Assembly (NCBI RefSeq): GCF_002902905.1
Contig: NZ_CP026124.1
Coordinates: forward strand, 5,022,001 to 5,086,000
Source: Achromobacter sp. AONIH1
Lineage (GTDB): Bacteria; Pseudomonadota; Gammaproteobacteria; Burkholderiales; Burkholderiaceae_B
DNA length: 64,000 bases
Direction: 5' to 3'
The notes under the pieces are model-generated. The model did no database searches, was not told where the DNA came from, and saw only the letters and a list, made by a program, of their open reading frames with translations. Position 1 is the stretch's first letter. Every line of letters starts with the position of its first letter. The position numbers were made by a program, and so were the translations under genes. Shown here piece by piece: positions 17,581-25,628 of the stretch.

Positions 17581-18390
17581 CTATTTCGCGCCGGCGCCGC
17601 AAGCCTTGAGGGTCTCCATGCCCCCGGGCAACTGCTTGAGCAGGTCCTGGACGCGGTCGCCGATTTGTTGATTGGTCAGGGGCCACGCGGGATTGGCCCG
17701 GCTTTTCGGAAACACCACGTAGGCGATCTTGCCGTCCGGCTTGCCGGCGCCCGTGCGCGGATTGGGGTTCTGCCCGCCCAGCGCCTGCGCCAGGGCAATC
17801 GACATTTCCCCCAATTTCGCATCCGAGGGCCCGACCTCCGCCACGATGAACGCCGACGTCTTGCCGTTGTCCAGGTTCACCGCATAGCCCAGGTCGCCCA
17901 GCGTTCCCGTGCCCGCTTTCTGATGGAATGCCCCGGGAAAGACCAGGTAAGGCACCGCCGCGGCGTTGACATACTTGGCCGGATCCAGATCCGACCGGGC
18001 ACCGTCCCTGAGCGACGTCTGCGACACGAAGAATCCCTTGAACTCGCCGTCAGGCTGGACGTAGCCCTTCTTTTTGTTCTTCGGATCCGGAACGATGGCG
18101 GAAGGCCACCAGTCGCCATTCGGATAGCCACCATTGGCCGGACAATCCAGGCCCTTGAATCCCGTGCCTGTCTTGCAATTCAGGCCGACATCGTCAGGGT
18201 GATAGGCGTTGGGCGCGCCATCGGCATCCACCTGCGCATGCGTGGTGGCGAACACGTAGGCGCCCTGCCCGGCATTGCGGAACAGTTGCGTGCCGCCGTA
18301 ATCGTCCCAATGCGCCAGCGGGCAGGATGGCGCGGCCTGGGCCACGGTCGTCAAGGCGAACAGGGCGGTGCAATACAGCGTGCGCATCAT
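17581..18390 (-). CDS. Secreted GH75 chitosanase-like protein
   Basis: 269 residues from the ATG pair at 18385-18390; the frame extends further upstream, but this start gives a clean signal peptide (MMRTLYCTALFALTTVAQA, cleavage before A-P). The body has the order of the fungal-type chitosanase family GH75: HPDDVGLNC near 64-72, KGYVQPDGEFKGFFVS near 108-123, YLVFPG near 148-153, GDLGYAVNLDNG near 165-176 and VAEVGPSDAKLGEMSIALA near 183-201. In GH75 the last block normally carries catalytic Asp and Glu. Here the usual Asp position appears to be Glu185, with Glu195 kept, so activity is uncertain. Several cysteines suit a periplasmic or extracellular location. The gene converges on the MurA-like gene. 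Confidence 0.6.
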   Translation of the reverse strand: MMRTLYCTALFALTTVAQAAPSCPLAHWDDYGGTQLFRNAGQGAYVFATTHAQVDADGAPNAYHPDDVGLNCKTGTGFKGLDCPANGGYPNGDWWPSAIVPDPKNKKKGYVQPDGEFKGFFVSQTSLRDGARSDLDPAKYVNAAAVPYLVFPGAFHQKAGTGTLGDLGYAVNLDNGKTSAFIVAEVGPSDAKLGEMSIALAQALGGQNPNPRTGAGKPDGKIAYVVFPKSRANPAWPLTNQQIGDRVQDLLKQLPGGMETLKACGAGAK

Positions 18391-18581
18391 GGTTCTTGCT
18401 CCAGGTTTCTCGCTTGGATTGAAGGGCAACAAAAACAAGACATGCAGACACGGGCCGCGCGCGGGGAGCGCGGACGCGAATTTTCAAAGGCTGGTCGAGT
18501 TCTTCTTATATCCAAACCTGGTAGCGGCGGTCCAGCAGCACGACGCGTTCAAAAATTGACGGCCCGCCACGCGCCACCCGC

Positions 18582-19139
18582 TCAGGGCGCGCGCATCAGC
18601 CGCTTCCACCCCTCGACACCCAGCCGCTTCATCGTCTCGATGTTCTTCTCATAGATCTCGGCGGCGTCCGGGAACGCATCCACCGCGCGGTCGATGCTCT
18701 CTTCGCGCAGCAGGTGCAGGATCGGATACGGCGAACGGTTGGTGCAGTTCTCGATATCGTCCGGCTCGGTGTCGGCGAACTGGAACTGCGGATGGAAGGT
18801 CGCGACCTGCAGCTCGCCCACCAGGTCCATGCGCTTGAGCAGGCGGTTGGAGATTTCCTCGAAGTCGTTGAAATCCAGGAAATCGTCGAACGCGTCCGGC
18901 AGGATCAACAGCGTGGTGTCGATCTGCTCGGGGTCGGCCTCGGCCAGCAGCGCCAGTTCGTCCTGCAGGTCGGTCAGCACGCCCTCGGCGTCGGTGGCGT
19001 CGCTGATGGCGTAGCGGATCTGGTCCTTGACCTGGACCGCCTTGGCGAAGGGACAGAGGTTCAGGCCGATGACGGCCTGGTTGAGCCAGTGCTGGGTTTC
19101 TTCCAGCACGCTGGCGTAGGCGTCGGAGGTGGTGATCAT
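18582..19139 (-). CDS. DUF1415 family protein
   Basis: 185 residues from the ATG at 19139. The conserved opening is TQHWLNQAVIGLNLCPFAKAV with the family's LCPFA motif, followed by TTLLILPDAFDDFLDFNDF and FHPQFQFADTEPDDIENCTNRSPYPILHLLREES, which identifies DUF1415. It is cytosolic, with no signal. Cys29 in LCPFA and the NRSPYP block are the likely functional residues; the function is unknown. It lies 96 bases downstream of the M20 peptidase gene on the same strand and may be co-transcribed. An upstream in-frame ATG at 19217 would overlap that gap and lacks support. Confidence 0.9.
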   Translation of the reverse strand: MITTSDAYASVLEETQHWLNQAVIGLNLCPFAKAVQVKDQIRYAISDATDAEGVLTDLQDELALLAEADPEQIDTTLLILPDAFDDFLDFNDFEEISNRLLKRMDLVGELQVATFHPQFQFADTEPDDIENCTNRSPYPILHLLREESIDRAVDAFPDAAEIYEKNIETMKRLGVEGWKRLMRAP

Positions 19140-19235
19140 GGATGGAATTCCGGAAAAGAAAAGCGCGGGCTGAAGCGCCCGCGCGGCCCGCGCCTTGCCG
19201 CGCCTACCCGGCGGCAAGGCCGGGCGGACGGCGGA

Positions 19236-20708
19236 TCAGGCGGCCGGCATCGCGGCCATGGTCTGGGCCACGGCGGCGGTGAGCTTCTTGCCGTAGGGAA
19301 TGTGCAGGAACTCGTTGGGGCCGTGGGCGTTGGACTTCGGGCCCAGCACGCCGCAGACCATGAACTGCGCCTTGGGGAAGCCCTTTTGCAGGATGCTCAT
19401 CAGCGGGATGGTGCCGCCCTGGCCGATGTAGCCGCAGGACGAACCGTAGTAGGCCTGCGAGGCGGCGTCCAGCGCCTGGGTCAGCCAGGGCGCCGAGGCC
19501 GGCGCGTTCCAGCCGGTGGCGGCGCCTTCGTTGGCCTTGAAGATGACCTTGGCGTTGTACGGCGCGTCGGCTTCCAGCAGCGCCTTGATCTCCTGCGAGG
19601 CGGCCACGGCGTCGACCAGCGGCGGCAGGCGCAGCGACAGCTTGAAGGCGGTGCGCGGGCGCAGCACGTTGCCGGCGCTGGACAGCGGCGGCAGGCCCTC
19701 GGCGCCGGTCACCGACAGCGTCGGACGCCATGTGCGGTTCAGCAGGGCCTGTTCGGGCTCGGTGGTCATGGGCAGCACGAAGCCGCCATCGGCGCCGCAG
19801 CTCCAGGGGAAACGGCGCCAGACCTCGTCGCCCAGGATGCGCGCGGTGGCGTGCACCTGCTCGACGCGCTCGGCCGGGATCTCGCAATGCAGGCTCTGCG
19901 GCAGCAGGCGGCCGGTGGAACTGTCTTCCAGGCGGTCCAGCAGGTGGCGCAGGATGCGGAACGACGACGGCACCACGCCGCTGGAGTCGCCCGAGTGCAC
20001 GCCCTCGTCCAGCACCTGCACTTCCAGCGTGCCCGAGACCATGCCGCGCAACGAGGTGGTCATCCAGAGCTGGTCGTAGTTGCCGGCGCCCGAGTCCAGG
20101 CACACCACCAGCGCGACGTTGCCCAGGCGGCTGCGCAGCGCGTCGACGTAGGGCAGCAGATCGTAGCTGCCGGATTCCTCACAGGTCTCGACGATGCCGA
20201 CGCAGCGCGGGCGCGGCACGCCCTGCTTGTCCAGCGCCATGATGGCGGTCAGCGAGGCGTAGACGGCGTAGCCGTCGTCGGCGCCGCCACGGCCGTAGAG
20301 CTTGCCGTCCTCGAGCTTGGGGGTCCAGGGGCCCAGGCCGGCGCGCCAGCCGGAGAATTCCGGCTGCTTGTCCAGGTGGCCGTACAGCAGGATGGTGTCG
20401 CCGTTGTCGCTGCGGGTGGCGGGCGCGTCGAAGAAGATGACGGGCGTGCGGCCCGGCAGGCGCACCACTTCCAGCGTCAGGCCGGAGACCTTCTGCGCCT
20501 CGACCCACTGCGCCGCGTCGCGCACCACGCGCTCGATGAAGGCGTTCTTTTCCCAGTCGGCGTCAAAGGCCGGGCTCTTGGCCGGGACCGCGATGTAATC
20601 GGTCAGCGCGGGAATGATCTCGTTGTCCCACTTGTCGTCCACGAAGGCCTGCAGCGCCTTGGGGTCTAGGGTGGGAGGCAGGGCGTCGTCGGGGATGCGT
20701 GCGTTCAT
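19236..20708 (-). CDS. M20 family metallopeptidase (dipeptidase / carboxypeptidase type)
   Basis: 490 residues. The di-zinc site of the M20/ArgE/DapE family is complete: YGH (His111), GGADDG (Asp144, bridging), ETCEESGS (Glu177 general base, Glu178 ligand), CLDSGAGN (Asp205) and a C-terminal NAHGPNEFLHI histidine. A lid dimerisation domain (about 220-390) is inserted, as in CNDP-like dipeptidases. The substrate is probably a dipeptide or N-acyl amino acid. No signal peptide, so cytosolic. The ATG at 20708 has AGGA 11 bases upstream. Confidence 0.92.
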   Translation of the reverse strand: MNARIPDDALPPTLDPKALQAFVDDKWDNEIIPALTDYIAVPAKSPAFDADWEKNAFIERVVRDAAQWVEAQKVSGLTLEVVRLPGRTPVIFFDAPATRSDNGDTILLYGHLDKQPEFSGWRAGLGPWTPKLEDGKLYGRGGADDGYAVYASLTAIMALDKQGVPRPRCVGIVETCEESGSYDLLPYVDALRSRLGNVALVVCLDSGAGNYDQLWMTTSLRGMVSGTLEVQVLDEGVHSGDSSGVVPSSFRILRHLLDRLEDSSTGRLLPQSLHCEIPAERVEQVHATARILGDEVWRRFPWSCGADGGFVLPMTTEPEQALLNRTWRPTLSVTGAEGLPPLSSAGNVLRPRTAFKLSLRLPPLVDAVAASQEIKALLEADAPYNAKVIFKANEGAATGWNAPASAPWLTQALDAASQAYYGSSCGYIGQGGTIPLMSILQKGFPKAQFMVCGVLGPKSNAHGPNEFLHIPYGKKLTAAVAQTMAAMPAA

Positions 20709-20795
20709 GGCGCGAAATCCTGTAGGTATGCGATGCGGGTGGGCAAACCGATATTCTATGCCCGCCCGGCACGGGCGGCATCTTTTGTCCCCGAT

Positions 20796-22421
20796 TCAAG
20801 CGCCCAGCAGCGCCGGCTCCGCGCCCCGGCCCAGCGCCGGGGTCTCGGCCTCGATCACGCGGCCGGTCTGCAACTTGAACACCGCCACCGCTTCGCGCAG
20901 GCGCTGCGATTGCGTTTCCAGCGACGCGGCCGAGGCGGCGGCCTGCTCGACCAGCGCGGCGTTCTGCTGGGTCACGCTGTCCATCTGCGAGACGGCCTGG
21001 TTGACCTGCTGGATGCCACGCGACTGCTCCTCGGACGCGCTGGAGATTTCGTTGATGATGCTGGTGACGCGCCGCACCGAGGCGACGATTTCCTGCATGG
21101 TGGCGCCGGCGGCCTCCACCTGGTCCGAACCGATCGAGACCTTCTGCACCGAGTCGTCGATCAAGCCCTTGATTTCCTTGGCCGCCTGGCCGCTGCGCTG
21201 GGCCAGCGCGCGCACTTCGCTGGCCACCACCGCGAAGCCCTTGCCCTGCTCGCCGGCGCGGGCCGCTTCCACGGCCGCGTTCAACGCCAGGATGTTGGTC
21301 TGGAAGGCGATGCCCTCGATCACGCCGACGATATCGGCGATGCGGCTGGAGCTGTCGGCGATGGCGCGCATGGTGCCCACCACCTCGCCGACGGCGCGGC
21401 CGCCGCGCGTGGCCACGTCGGACGCGGCCACGGCCAGCTCCGAGGCGTTGCGCGAGCTGTCGGCGTTGTGGCGCACGGTGGACGACAGTTCGTCCATGCT
21501 GGCGGCGGTTTCCTCCAGCGAGGCGGCCTGCTGTTCGGTGCGCGAGGACAGGTCGATGTTGCCGGCGGCGATCTCGCGCGCGCCGGTATGGATTTCCTCG
21601 ACGCCATGGCGCACCGCCGAAACGGTGCGGGCCAGACTGTCCTGCATGCGCTTGACCGCCGCGTAGAGGATGCCGATTTCATTGTTGGCGCGCTGCTCGA
21701 CGCGGTTGGTCAGGTCGCCGCCGGCGATGCTGTCGAACAGCCGTCCGGCCTCGTGCAGCGGGCGGAAGACCGCGCGCGCGAACACCGCGTACACGCCCAC
21801 CACCAGCGCCGCCACCACGGCCAGCGCTGCGACCAGGAACGCCAGCGCACCGTTGATGCGGGCGGACGCTTCGCGCGCCACGCGCTGGCCCACTTCATCG
21901 GCGAAGTCCACATACTTCTGGATCGCGGCGGTGAAGACCAGGCCCAGCGGCGTGACCTTCTCCAGGTTCAGCTTGCCGGCCTCTTGCGCCTTGCCGGCGC
22001 GGATGGCCGCGACCATCGGCGTGATGGCGTCGCGCTGATACACGTCATAGGCGGCCAGCGCGGCCTCGAACAGCGGCTTGCCCACCGGCGAGGTCTCGGG
22101 CATCTTGCGCACGCTGTCGATCAGGTCGGCGGACTTCTTCAGGTAGCCGTCCAGCCGTTGCATGCTGGCCAGGTTGTCGATGGACTTGCCTTCCATCAGC
22201 GCGGTCTGCGCGGCCAGCATGACCAGGCGGGCGCGCAGCAGTTCGGCGCCCGCGTTGTCGACGGCGCTGGCGCGCACCAGGTTGGTGTCTAGCAGGACTT
22301 CGATGGAATTGCGGTTGGAAGACAGTTGCTGGTGCACGGCGATGCCGATGACCAGGAAAAGCGCGAAAAAGACGGCCAGCGCGGTCGTCAGGATCGCGCG
22401 GATGCTTAGGTTCTTGAACAT
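20796..22421 (-). CDS. Methyl-accepting chemotaxis protein
   Basis: 541 residues. Two membrane segments (about 8-30 and 190-212) bracket a roughly 160-residue periplasmic helical sensor of the four-helix-bundle Tar/Tsr kind. A HAMP domain (about 210-265) and a long coiled-coil signalling domain follow. Its hairpin tip has the near-invariant [20 protein letters not shown], which contacts CheA/CheW. Methylation helices flank the tip. The tail ends AEPALLGA without the CheR-binding NWETF pentapeptide. The ligand is unknown. A sigma-28-like promoter lies about 125 bases upstream, consistent with flagellar-class expression. Confidence 0.95.
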   Translation of the reverse strand: MFKNLSIRAILTTALAVFFALFLVIGIAVHQQLSSNRNSIEVLLDTNLVRASAVDNAGAELLRARLVMLAAQTALMEGKSIDNLASMQRLDGYLKKSADLIDSVRKMPETSPVGKPLFEAALAAYDVYQRDAITPMVAAIRAGKAQEAGKLNLEKVTPLGLVFTAAIQKYVDFADEVGQRVAREASARINGALAFLVAALAVVAALVVGVYAVFARAVFRPLHEAGRLFDSIAGGDLTNRVEQRANNEIGILYAAVKRMQDSLARTVSAVRHGVEEIHTGAREIAAGNIDLSSRTEQQAASLEETAASMDELSSTVRHNADSSRNASELAVAASDVATRGGRAVGEVVGTMRAIADSSSRIADIVGVIEGIAFQTNILALNAAVEAARAGEQGKGFAVVASEVRALAQRSGQAAKEIKGLIDDSVQKVSIGSDQVEAAGATMQEIVASVRRVTSIINEISSASEEQSRGIQQVNQAVSQMDSVTQQNAALVEQAAASAASLETQSQRLREAVAVFKLQTGRVIEAETPALGRGAEPALLGA

Positions 22422-22545
22422 GAGCCACTCCGGGATTACACAAAAGCGGCGCCCAGGCGTTCAAGGGCCGAGCACGGAGAAATCCTGCGGCGGGAAGCAA
22501 GGATGGACGGCGCGGGCGCCCGAACGCCGGCGCGGCTGTGCCTGT

Positions 22546-22572
22546 ATTACGGCTTGATGCAATGAAAAGTTA
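22546..22572 (-). promoter_or_regulatory. Candidate sigma-28 (FliA) promoter for the chemoreceptor gene
   Basis: On the minus strand, TAACTTTT is followed by an 11-base spacer and GCCGTAAT. The FliA consensus is TAAAGTTT-N11-GCCGATAA: 6 of 8 and 5 of 8 bases agree, with the exact spacer. The start codon lies about 115 bases downstream of the predicted transcription start. Confidence 0.5.
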
Positions 22573-22647
22573 AATATCTCATTACATTTCAGCCCTTCCC
22601 CGCCGGAACATCCATCGCGCCGACGTCGGCCCAGGGCCGCCGCCCGA

Positions 22648-23400
22648 TCAGCCGGCCAGCAAGGATTCAATCTCGGCCTTGCACTGGAACAAGGCCGCCA
22701 GGCAGGCGTCGAGCTGCCCTTCGTAGCGCGCGGCCGGCAGCGCGACCGACAGCGCGTACTGCTCGGATTGGCCGGTCTCGATATGCACGCCGATCCCGCA
22801 GATGCCGACCGCGTGTTCCTCCAGGTCCAGTGCCCAGCCCCGGGTCCGGACCTCGGCCAGCTGCGCCAGCAGATCCTTGCGCGCGGTGATGGTGCTGGCG
22901 GTGCGGCGTTCCAGCCGCGCGCCCAGCAGCTCCTCCAGCGCCGCGTCGTCCAGGCGCGCCAGCAGGGCCTTGCCATGCGCGGTGCAGTGGATCGGATAGG
23001 CGGTGCCCACCGCCGCGACCACGCGCAGTTCCTGGTCCGAGGCGAACTGGTCGACCGATACCGCGTGCTGGCCCCGGAACACGCACAGGTCCACGGTTTC
23101 GCGCAGCCGCCGCCCCAGCGCCTCGACGAAGGGGCGCGCGGCGGCGACCACGTCGGTATGCGCCGAGGCCGCCAGCCGCACCAGCGCCTGGCCGAGTCGG
23201 ACGCCGGCGGGCGTGGTGGCGGCCAGCTGCTGCGCTTCCAGCGCCGCGACGATGCGGTGCACGGTGGTGCGCGGCAGGTCCGTCTTCTTCGCGATCTGGC
23301 CCAGGCTCTGGCCGCTGTTGTCTTCGGCCAGCGCGCGCAGCACCGCGGCGGCGCGCGAAATCACCTGACGTCCCGACGCGGAGTCGTTGTCTTCGCTCAT
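22648..23400 (-). CDS. IclR family transcriptional regulator
   Basis: 250 residues from MSEDNDSASGRQ at 23400; the frame continues upstream without a better start. The N-terminal winged helix (about 10-70) contains SLGQIAKKTDLPRTTVHRIV. The C-terminal IclR effector domain (about 85-245) carries GTAYPIHCTAHGKALLA and GWALDLEEHAVGICGIGVHI, the usual ligand-pocket motifs. It is divergent from the MFS-hydrolase pair at 23504-25442, with a 103-base shared control region holding a palindromic site. It likely regulates that pair and itself. The ligand is unknown, possibly a phenolic compound given the hydrolase. Confidence 0.92.
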   Translation of the reverse strand: MSEDNDSASGRQVISRAAAVLRALAEDNSGQSLGQIAKKTDLPRTTVHRIVAALEAQQLAATTPAGVRLGQALVRLAASAHTDVVAAARPFVEALGRRLRETVDLCVFRGQHAVSVDQFASDQELRVVAAVGTAYPIHCTAHGKALLARLDDAALEELLGARLERRTASTITARKDLLAQLAEVRTRGWALDLEEHAVGICGIGVHIETGQSEQYALSVALPAARYEGQLDACLAALFQCKAEIESLLAG

Positions 23401-23469
23401 TTCCCTATCTCGATTCTCTTGGCGTGTCTTGACAGCCCAGGGGCAAGTCACGACAATTCGATCCGAATA

Positions 23470-23486
23470 GTGGAACACATATCCAC
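23470..23486. promoter_or_regulatory. Candidate IclR operator
   Basis: GTGGA-N7-TCCAC is a perfect 5-base inverted repeat centred 26 bases before the MFS start codon and about 80 bases before the iclR-type start, in the short divergent region. A second GGAAC half-element follows at 23492. The position suits a repressor site for the MFS gene. Confidence 0.4.
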
Positions 23487-23503
23487 TAAACGGAACAAAA
23501 ATC

Positions 23504-24742
23504 GTGCATACCCACACCGGCCATCAGAGTTTATCCGCCCTCGGTAGCCATACGCTGCTCGCCGTGGCCACGCTCACCATCATGGTGGGCTGCGTGATCG
23601 TTCCTGGGCTGCCCGCCGTCGCCGCGCAACTGGGCGTCGGGTCCGGCGGCAGCTGGCTGGTCACGCTGCCCGCGCTGGGCGTGGTGCTGTTCGGCCCGGC
23701 CGCCGCCCGGCTGATGGAACGGGCCGGATTGCGGCGCGCGCTGATGCTGGGCCTGTTCCTGTACGGCCTGCTGGGCGCGGCCGGCCCGTACCTGCGCGGC
23801 GCCTGGCTGATCTACGCCGACCGGCTGCTGCTGGGCGGCGCCACGGCGCTGGTGATGGCGGCGGGCACCGGACTGATCTCCACGTTCTACACGGGCCGCG
23901 CGCGGCTGGCGATGATCGCGCGCCAGGGCATGGCCATCGAGCTGGGCGGGGTGCTGTTCCTGTTCGCCGGCGGCCTGCTGGCGCAACAGCGCTGGAGCCT
24001 GCCGTTCGCGCTGTACCTGTGCGCCTGGGCGCTGCTGGCGCTGGTTCATTTCTGCGTGCCCGTCACAGCGGTCGCAGCGCCCGCATTCGCCGCATCGACC
24101 GCAGCGCCTGCATCTGCCACACCTACCGTATCGTCCACGCCCCGTCACGGCGGCCCGACCGCCGCCGCTGCCGCCATGCCGGCGCAGGTCAAGACCGCCT
24201 TCGCCGCCGCCCTGCTGTCGATGGTCGCGTTCTTCGCCGGCATCATCATGCTGCCCGCCCGGCTCGCGGGCCTGGGCGTCGATGAGGCCGGCACCGGCTA
24301 CTTCCTGTCCTTCATCTCGCTGGTGGCGGTGGGCGGCGCGGCGCTGCTGCCGGCGCTGGGCCGTCGCGCCAGCGGCCGCGCCGTGCTGGTCGCCGCGCTG
24401 CTGGCCTACGCGGCCGCCCACGGCTGTTTCACCGTGGCGCAGTCGCCCGCGCAATGGCCGGCGCTGCTGGCGGGCGCCCTGCTGCATGGACTGGGATTCG
24501 GCCTGTCGATTCCGCTGCTCAACCACCTGGTCATCGAACATAGCGCCGACGGCGCGCGGGCCCGTCATCTGGCGTACTTGTCCATGGCCATCTTCTGCGG
24601 CCAGTTCCTGTCTTCCTTCATGGAATTCCTGCCCGGCGGGCCCGGCGTCGTATTCGCCGGCGCCGGCCTGATTTCATTGCTGTCGGCCGCCGCCTTCGCG
24701 CTCGCGATGGGCCGCCAGCGCCCCTCCCCCCGTCACGACTGA
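23504..24742 (+). CDS. Major facilitator superfamily transporter
   Basis: 412 residues with a GTG start at 23504; a later ATG at 23582 would cut into the first membrane helix. Twelve hydrophobic segments are visible. The loop after helix 2 reads LMERAGLRRALMLG, a weak form of the MFS motif. A central alanine/threonine-rich cytoplasmic loop (about 185-225) divides the halves. It resembles drug or aromatic-acid efflux/uptake permeases rather than sugar porters. It is followed after 13 bases by the PhlG-like hydrolase, so transport and hydrolysis of one compound is likely. Confidence 0.85.
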   Translation: MHTHTGHQSLSALGSHTLLAVATLTIMVGCVIVPGLPAVAAQLGVGSGGSWLVTLPALGVVLFGPAAARLMERAGLRRALMLGLFLYGLLGAAGPYLRGAWLIYADRLLLGGATALVMAAGTGLISTFYTGRARLAMIARQGMAIELGGVLFLFAGGLLAQQRWSLPFALYLCAWALLALVHFCVPVTAVAAPAFAASTAAPASATPTVSSTPRHGGPTAAAAAMPAQVKTAFAAALLSMVAFFAGIIMLPARLAGLGVDEAGTGYFLSFISLVAVGGAALLPALGRRASGRAVLVAALLAYAAAHGCFTVAQSPAQWPALLAGALLHGLGFGLSIPLLNHLVIEHSADGARARHLAYLSMAIFCGQFLSSFMEFLPGGPGVVFAGAGLISLLSAAAFALAMGRQRPSPRHD

Positions 24743-24755
24743 GGACACTCGCGCC

Positions 24756-25442
24756 ATGGAACTCTCGCAAGCCAGCCTGCTGCTGGACCCCGCTCCCCTG
24801 CAACTGGAAACCGGCTTTGAACGGCTGCCCAACGGCGTGCTGCACGTGGCCTGCCGCACCGATCTGCACAACTGCACGGGCGAGATGTTCGAATGGTGGT
24901 TCCGCTCGCGTCCCGGCACGCGCGAGTACATCTGGTGGCACCCCGTGGACCACGTGTCCAGCGACTGGGCCGAAGGCAGCGCCGATACGCACGTGGGTTC
25001 GATCCATCTGGTGAAGGAGTACTTCACCGGCATGCCCGCCGCCGACCTGGCCATCCAGTTCCGCGACGCCGCCGAATTCTTTGGCGCCGAGGCCTACCGC
25101 GCGGCGCGCGACAGCGGCGCCATCTCGGCAGCCGTCTGCGGCCGCGTCGGCATGGGCGCGACGCCGCAACGCCTGCCCACCGGCGAAGTGCTGGGCGGCC
25201 GCCTGCTGCACATCGGCCGTGATACGAAATGGGGGCTGGCACTGCGCAGCCATTTCTACATGGGCCAGGACCTGGTCGCCGACGGCTGGACGCCGGACCA
25301 GCTCAAGGCTGAATTCAGCGATGACTTCGGCCGCGCGCTGCTCATGCACTGCTACAACGAGTTCACCTTCCTGTCGCGCTTCCTGCCCGGTATTCACGCC
25401 GGCGACAACCGCGACGCCAAGCCGGTGACGCTGCCCTGGTAA
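24756..25442 (+). CDS. PhlG-like hydrolase (DAPG hydrolase domain family)
   Basis: 228 residues. The FEWWF motif (45-49) and WWHPVDH (60-66) are the signature of the 2,4-diacetylphloroglucinol hydrolase family (DAPG hydrolase PhiG domain), whose founding member PhlG cleaves a C-C bond with zinc. Possible metal ligands are H62, H66, E88, H166 and H198; which ones apply cannot be settled by eye. The protein is shorter than PhlG and cytosolic. The gene is in an operon with an MFS permease and divergent from an IclR regulator, so its substrate is likely an aromatic ketone or related natural product. A clear intrinsic terminator follows at 25571. Confidence 0.7.
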   Translation: MELSQASLLLDPAPLQLETGFERLPNGVLHVACRTDLHNCTGEMFEWWFRSRPGTREYIWWHPVDHVSSDWAEGSADTHVGSIHLVKEYFTGMPAADLAIQFRDAAEFFGAEAYRAARDSGAISAAVCGRVGMGATPQRLPTGEVLGGRLLHIGRDTKWGLALRSHFYMGQDLVADGWTPDQLKAEFSDDFGRALLMHCYNEFTFLSRFLPGIHAGDNRDAKPVTLPW

Positions 25443-25570
25443 GCGCAGCCCCGCAGGCCACCGACACGCGCCGGATACCGGGCCCGCCCGGACACGGCGT
25501 TCCAAGGACGGTGGATCCAAAGCAAGGTCTCGAGTACGCCGTCGCGAAAGCGGCGCATCATGGACAAAGT

Positions 25571-25600
25571 CCCCACCGCCCTGAAGCGGTGGGGCCTTTT
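25571..25600 (+). terminator. Intrinsic terminator after the MFS-hydrolase operon
   Basis: CCCCACCGC and GCGGTGGGG form a perfect 9-bp stem with a 6-base loop, followed by CCTTTT on the plus strand. It lies 128 bases after the hydrolase stop and just before the convergent purL stop. Confidence 0.8.
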
Positions 25601-25628
25601 GCCTGCAGCCCGAGCTATGCCTGGCGCT

